Assembly (NCBI RefSeq): GCF_900169305.1
Contig: NZ_FWDP01000004.1
Coordinates: 1,178,001-1,242,000, forward strand
Origin: Marinilactibacillus piezotolerans
GTDB lineage: Bacteria; Bacillota; Bacilli; Lactobacillales; Carnobacteriaceae_A
Length of the DNA: 64,000 bases
Direction: 5' to 3'
Shown: piece after piece, positions 61,270-64,000 of the stretch
How positions within the stretch are numbered: position 1 is the stretch's first letter
Layout of the letters: every line of letters starts with the position of its first letter
Program-made: the position numbers and the translations under genes
Notes under the pieces: model-generated
Databases searched by the model: none
What the model was told of the DNA's origin: nothing
What the model saw: only the letters and a program-made list of their open reading frames with translations

Positions 61270-62352
61270 TCACCACGATACTACTTGATTCCGTCCATTT
61301 TCCTTCGCTTTGTACAGCGCTTCGTCTGCTTTATCAAGCATTCCTTCTGTTTCTGACACACTTTCAGGATAACTTACAAAACCAATGGATATCGTAATAG
61401 AGAGCTTCAGCTCATCATTGATCAGAAATTGGTGACGTTCAACACGTCCCCTGATCCGTTCAGAGATTCCCGCAGCTTGGCTCTTCGTAAACGTCGGCAG
61501 TACAATGGCAAATTCTTCCCCGCCTTTACGGAAGACAGACCCTCTATTACCGACTACATCTTCCATGATCCGAGAGATCTCCATAAGCACAAAATCCCCA
61601 GTCCCATGTCCATAAGTGTCATTAATGCGCTTGAAATGATCAATATCCAGCATAATCAAAGATAATGCTTTTCCATTTTTAGCAGAAAGCTGCTTAGAGT
61701 ATGCCCAGACACTGTCAAAGTTTCGAACATTTTTTAGTCCAGTAAGGAAGTCCGTCGTTGATTCATTTTTATATTTGCGGAATAAATATTCTGAAGTCCT
61801 TAAATAGTTGACTAGCAGTATGGATGTCACACCTCCAATTGTGGAAACAATCCAGTAAACCCCGATTAAATGGAGCAAAACATTCATATCTTTTATTAAA
61901 AAGTAAAAGAGTCCAGTTGTCAGGATATTTGACAGTAAGACCATATAGGCTCCTCTGATTAGCAGGTTGTCTTCTTTTTCAAAAAGATGATTGATTATCA
62001 AGTAACCTATCAGCATTAGCGAGAATGCAACTGCTGCTGAATAAGAAGATTTGTTAATACCAAATAAAAACCTCGAAAGTATAATGAAAATGGTGGTTAT
62101 ATAAGTCGGTTTCTTGCCTATAAATAAAATCATCAGCAGAATCGGAATATACCTTAAATCAGCCAGTGTTTCACTTGTTACGTTAATTGAAAAGTGCATC
62201 AGAACAAGCCCAAGGACACCTCCGCAGAGTCCATCGATCAGATTGGATACCCACGGGCGATTACTAGTCTCCCGTCTGCCCCACCTAGTCTTCATATAGA
62301 TCAGTACAAAAGTCGTTACAATACATATATTTACAAATAAATCTTCAATCAT
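61270..62352 (-). CDS. Membrane-bound diguanylate cyclase (GGDEF)
   Basis: A 360-residue protein with an N-terminal membrane sensor of six helices (about 2-185, 5TM-LYT-like) and a C-terminal GGDEF domain. The active-site loop is GGEEF at 277-281 and 'LDIDHFKRIND' at 235-245 gives the metal/GTP residues, so it should make c-di-GMP. The inhibitory I-site (RxxD, expected at 268-271) reads G-N-R-G and is missing, so product feedback is unlikely. AGGAGA 6-7 nt before the ATG. The adjacent tandem-PilZ synthase is the obvious target. Confidence 0.93.
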   Translation of the reverse strand: MIEDLFVNICIVTTFVLIYMKTRWGRRETSNRPWVSNLIDGLCGGVLGLVLMHFSINVTSETLADLRYIPILLMILFIGKKPTYITTIFIILSRFLFGINKSSYSAAVAFSLMLIGYLIINHLFEKEDNLLIRGAYMVLLSNILTTGLFYFLIKDMNVLLHLIGVYWIVSTIGGVTSILLVNYLRTSEYLFRKYKNESTTDFLTGLKNVRNFDSVWAYSKQLSAKNGKALSLIMLDIDHFKRINDTYGHGTGDFVLMEISRIMEDVVGNRGSVFRKGGEEFAIVLPTFTKSQAAGISERIRGRVERHQFLINDELKLSITISIGFVSYPESVSETEGMLDKADEALYKAKENGRNQVVSW

Positions 62353-62502
62353 TATTTTTCTCCTAGTTCATCTTATACCTTCTCTTCACTATCATACTGA
62401 CTTTTTCAACAAAAATCAGTTAAAATTCTAGAGAAGTGATGACAATTTATGAAAAAAGTCGCTCAAGTCTATCCTAACACTATTAGAAAAAAAAAGACGA
62501 AC

Positions 62503-62545
62503 AAAAAAACCTTGAAGTACCCGCAAGGATCCTTCAAGGTTTTTA
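62503..62545 (-). terminator. Terminator of the Zur-regulated ribosomal cluster
   Basis: 13-bp perfect stem AAAAACCTTGAAG (62505-62517) / CTTCAAGGTTTTT (62532-62544) with a T tract on the minus strand, after rpmG. Confidence 0.9.
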
Positions 62546-62563
62546 TCTGTTATAAAAGCCGAA

Positions 62564-62713
62564 TTATTTTACTTCTCTAAATAAAGCTTTACGGCGTAAT
62601 TTTTGAGAATATTTTTTTAATTCTAGGCGCTCAGGGTTATTACGTTTATTTTTAGTAGTGATGTACAGTCTTTCGCCTGTTTCAACACATTGCAAAGTAA
62701 TGTTCACTCTCAT
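62564..62713 (-). CDS. rpmG: Ribosomal protein L33, zinc-independent type
   Basis: A 49-residue protein starting [20 protein letters not shown] and ending with '[12 protein letters not shown]'. It has one cysteine where zinc-binding L33 has two CxxC pairs, so this is the C-minus paralogue. AGGAGG precedes the ATG. It lies 11 nt downstream of the 41-codon gene, whose stop overlaps its ribosome binding site, and forms the end of the Zur-linked rpsN cluster. In zinc starvation such paralogues replace the zinc-binding forms and free zinc. Confidence 0.95.
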   Translation of the reverse strand: MRVNITLQCVETGERLYITTKNKRNNPERLELKKYSQKLRRKALFREVK

Positions 62714-62724
62714 GATCTAACCTC

Positions 62725-62850
62725 CTATTTTTTCAAGCCTCGTCTTAATTTCTTCGCTTCTTTAATGATTCTAAGCCCTCTTCTTGCTGTTACTTTATTG
62801 GGACTTTTCATCATTCTTCTAGCTGTTGCTAAGTCTTTTTTCTCAGGCAT
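62725..62850 (-). CDS. 41-residue basic protein in the Zur cluster (putative metal homeostasis protein)
   Basis: A 41-residue, highly basic protein (begins MPEKKDLATARRMMKSPN; ends 'KEAKKLRRGLKK'). GAGAGGA lies 11 nt before the ATG and its stop overlaps the rpmG ribosome site, so it is a genuine cotranslated gene too short for most gene finders. It has no cysteine or histidine to bind zinc. From memory, similar short proteins are labelled 'putative metal homeostasis protein' in Lactobacillales, but I am unsure of the family. By its position it may act on the ribosome under zinc starvation; that is inference. Confidence 0.75.
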   Translation of the reverse strand: MPEKKDLATARRMMKSPNKVTARRGLRIIKEAKKLRRGLKK

Positions 62851-63074
62851 GTTAATAACTTTCCTCTCTATATTTAATCAATTCTTGGTCCATAATGCAA
62901 GTATTAAATGAACGTTTATCTCTTTAATAAATAAGGGGTTTCCAATAAACAGCAGACTAAAGTCTCGTTCTTCTGCTTTCAATGATTCTATCTGGGAAAA
63001 CTGAGAGGATTGAAACAAGAATCTTGCTGATGGCAATCCTTCTTTTCATTCTCTTGTTACGAGCTGATCTTGGT

Positions 63075-63344
63075 TTACCAGCTTGCTTTTCTTACGCCGG
63101 GGATTTTGCCTTCATGTGCTAACTTCCGGAAATTAATACGAGATACCCCAAATTTGCGCATATAGGCATTCGGACGTCCATCAATTCTGTCTCTATTCTG
63201 CAGTCTAGTCGGTGAAGCATCACGCGGCAACTGAGCCAGTGCTTCATAATCCCCTTTTTCTTTTAACTCTTTTCTGAGTGCTGCATATTTTTCAACCGTT
63301 CTTTGTTGTCTTTTGTGTTTCTCAATTTTGCTTTTTTTAGCCAA
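63075..63344 (-). CDS. rpsN: Ribosomal protein S14, zinc-independent type
   Basis: An 89-residue C-minus S14 (zinc-binding S14 of Firmicutes is about 61 residues with CxxC motifs). The sequence '[36 protein letters not shown]' is the family signature and contains no cysteine. The start is a TTG at 63344 with AAGGAGGAG upstream. A Zur box and promoter lie just before it. First gene of the minus-strand cluster with the 41-codon gene and rpmG; the 224 bp between holds no further gene that I can see. Confidence 0.95.
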   Translation of the reverse strand: MAKKSKIEKHKRQQRTVEKYAALRKELKEKGDYEALAQLPRDASPTRLQNRDRIDGRPNAYMRKFGVSRINFRKLAHEGKIPGVRKASW

Positions 63345-63370
63345 CCGATTCTCCTCCTTGAATACTTAAA

Positions 63371-63385
63371 TCGTAAAGGTTACGA
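63371..63385 (-). promoter_or_regulatory. Zur box upstream of rpsN
   Basis: TCGTAAAGGTTACGA, a perfect 6-3-6 palindrome matching the Firmicutes Zur half-sites TCGTAA/TTACGA, extended by AAA/TTT outside (63368-63388). It sits just downstream of the -10, ~26 bp upstream of the start codon, as a repressor site would. Confidence 0.92.
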
Positions 63386-63390
63386 TTTAC

Positions 63391-63419
63391 ATTTTACACC
63401 CGTTTTCTTGTTTAGTCAA
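63391..63419 (-). promoter_or_regulatory. rpsN promoter
   Basis: TTGACT (63414-63419), 17-bp spacer, TAAAAT (63391-63396) on the minus strand, with the Zur box over the start of transcription. Confidence 0.85.
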
Positions 63420-63446
63420 GCCGCTGATCAATCTATTTTGTAAAAG

Positions 63447-63472
63447 AAAAGACCCTTGAATAATCAAGAGTC
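63447..63472 (-). terminator. Terminator of the last, partial gene
   Basis: 9-bp stem GACTCTTGA/TCAAGGGTC (one G-U pair; 63451-63459, 63464-63472) followed by TTTTCTTTT on the minus strand. Confidence 0.8.
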
Positions 63473-63489
63473 ATAAGCGCACTGATCGT

Positions 63490-64000
63490 CTATCTGATGC
63501 TGGAATTCAATTCTTCCACAGTTGCTTGAACAACTTTTTCTACAGGCTGTTTCCCTTTATAATCAACATACATTACTACACCATTTTTTGATGCGTAGAC
63601 TTCCTTTTGATCATATTCATCATATACCACTAATCTATCCAAAACAGGATGCTCTTTTTCAATATACAACTCATCCTCTTTTTCGTAACGATGTGCTTTG
63701 ATGAGGTCGTTTATTAATTGATTTGAAAGACTTGCTAATGTCAGATCATACACCTCATTATTCAGATAAGGCGTATATCCTCCGCTTGCATAACCTTCAG
63801 CGTCTCTTAGAACCGCTCCATCCTCATGAACATCAAGCTGCTCAGGCGCTAAGGGGCTCCAATTGCTATATGCGTAAACATTCGAATCTTCTTCACCTTC
63901 TTGAACCAGTAAAGATTCTTCGATAGCACTCAACCTGACAATCGGCAAATCTTCAGAACTTTCAGAAAAAGTCGTACTGTTCAACTGTATCAGTTGCATA
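63490..64000 (-). CDS. C-terminal part of an unrecognised protein (cut by window end)
   Basis: An open frame of about 169 codons that runs to the window edge; the ATG at 63999 has no visible ribosome site, so the gene probably continues upstream. The protein is acidic, with aromatic repeats ('VYAYSNWSPLAPEQLDVHEDGAVLRDAEGYASGGYTPYL') and a beta-rich look, possibly the mature part of a lipoprotein or secreted protein ('VYDEYDQKEVYASKNGVVMYVDYKGKQPVEKVVQATVEEL'). No family recognised. Own terminator downstream. Confidence 0.6.
   Translation of the reverse strand, partial: MQLIQLNSTTFSESSEDLPIVRLSAIEESLLVQEGEEDSNVYAYSNWSPLAPEQLDVHEDGAVLRDAEGYASGGYTPYLNNEVYDLTLASLSNQLINDLIKAHRYEKEDELYIEKEHPVLDRLVVYDEYDQKEVYASKNGVVMYVDYKGKQPVEKVVQATVEELNSSIR

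Overview
This 64 kb window looks like a chromosomal core region of a low-to-moderate GC Gram-positive of the order Lactobacillales. The evidence is: ctsR directly followed by clpC without mcsA/mcsB; the conserved block pth-mfd-flippase-yabN-rqcP-divIC-S1-tilS-hpt-ftsH-hslO-lysS; an L-lactate dehydrogenase; strong AGGAGG ribosome binding sites; frequent TTG/GTG starts (first gene, mfd, aspD, ldh, purR, glmU, pyc, rpsN); and Firmicutes-type CtsR, Zur, PurR and NagR-like sites. A Carnobacteriaceae member (Marinilactibacillus/Alkalibacterium/Carnobacterium-like) is my best guess, inferred from gene content only. No phage, insertion sequence or CRISPR array is visible.

Layout. 0-5.6 kb: a PucR-type regulator, a YtxH-like protein, a manganese catalase and the heat-shock pair ctsR-clpC with a textbook CtsR operator. 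5.7-11.5 kb: one complete rRNA operon on the minus strand, with three tandem promoters, 16S, tRNA-Ile, tRNA-Ala, 23S, 5S, tRNA-Val, tRNA-Lys and a terminator. 11.5-29 kb: an AI-2E-family permease and the minus-strand housekeeping cluster from lysS back to pth; ftsH carries a second CtsR operator. 29-32 kb: a zinc-ribbon membrane protein, a lipoprotein and the wreck of a mannitol operon, in which mtlA is truncated inside its IIB domain and joined by a perfect 18-bp palindrome to the last ~70 codons of mtlD. 32-43 kb: glmS with NagR-like operators, a uridine-kinase-like P-loop protein, a DUF1697 protein, an orphan PTS IIC of the cellobiose family, a GNAT acetyltransferase, aspartate 4-decarboxylase, an S9 peptidase and ldh.

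43.8-50.3 kb holds most of a flavin-based extracellular electron transfer (EET) system: dmkB and ndh2 on the minus strand; a PplA-like flavinylated lipoprotein, the ApbE flavin transferase fmnB and the prenyltransferase dmkA on the plus strand; and a convergent eetA-like NusG-II protein. NADH electrons would pass through Ndh2 to a demethylmenaquinone-type quinone made by DmkA/DmkB, and on to extracytoplasmic flavin bound to PplA. No eetB or flavin transporter is visible here.

50-64 kb: prs, glmU, a YflT-type stress protein, purR with an upstream PurBox, pyruvate carboxylase with an elaborate three-way-junction terminator, a DUF2512 protein, a paired diguanylate cyclase and BcsA-like synthase with two PilZ domains, and a Zur-controlled cluster of zinc-independent ribosomal protein paralogues (S14, L33) enclosing a 41-residue basic protein. 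The window ends inside an unrecognised gene.

The regions that most merit a second look are the EET locus and its terminators, the collapsed mannitol locus, the Zur cluster with the 41-residue protein, the c-di-GMP/tandem-PilZ pair, a 28-codon hydrophobic ORF between lysS and hslO, and the palindromes between mtlA and glmS.
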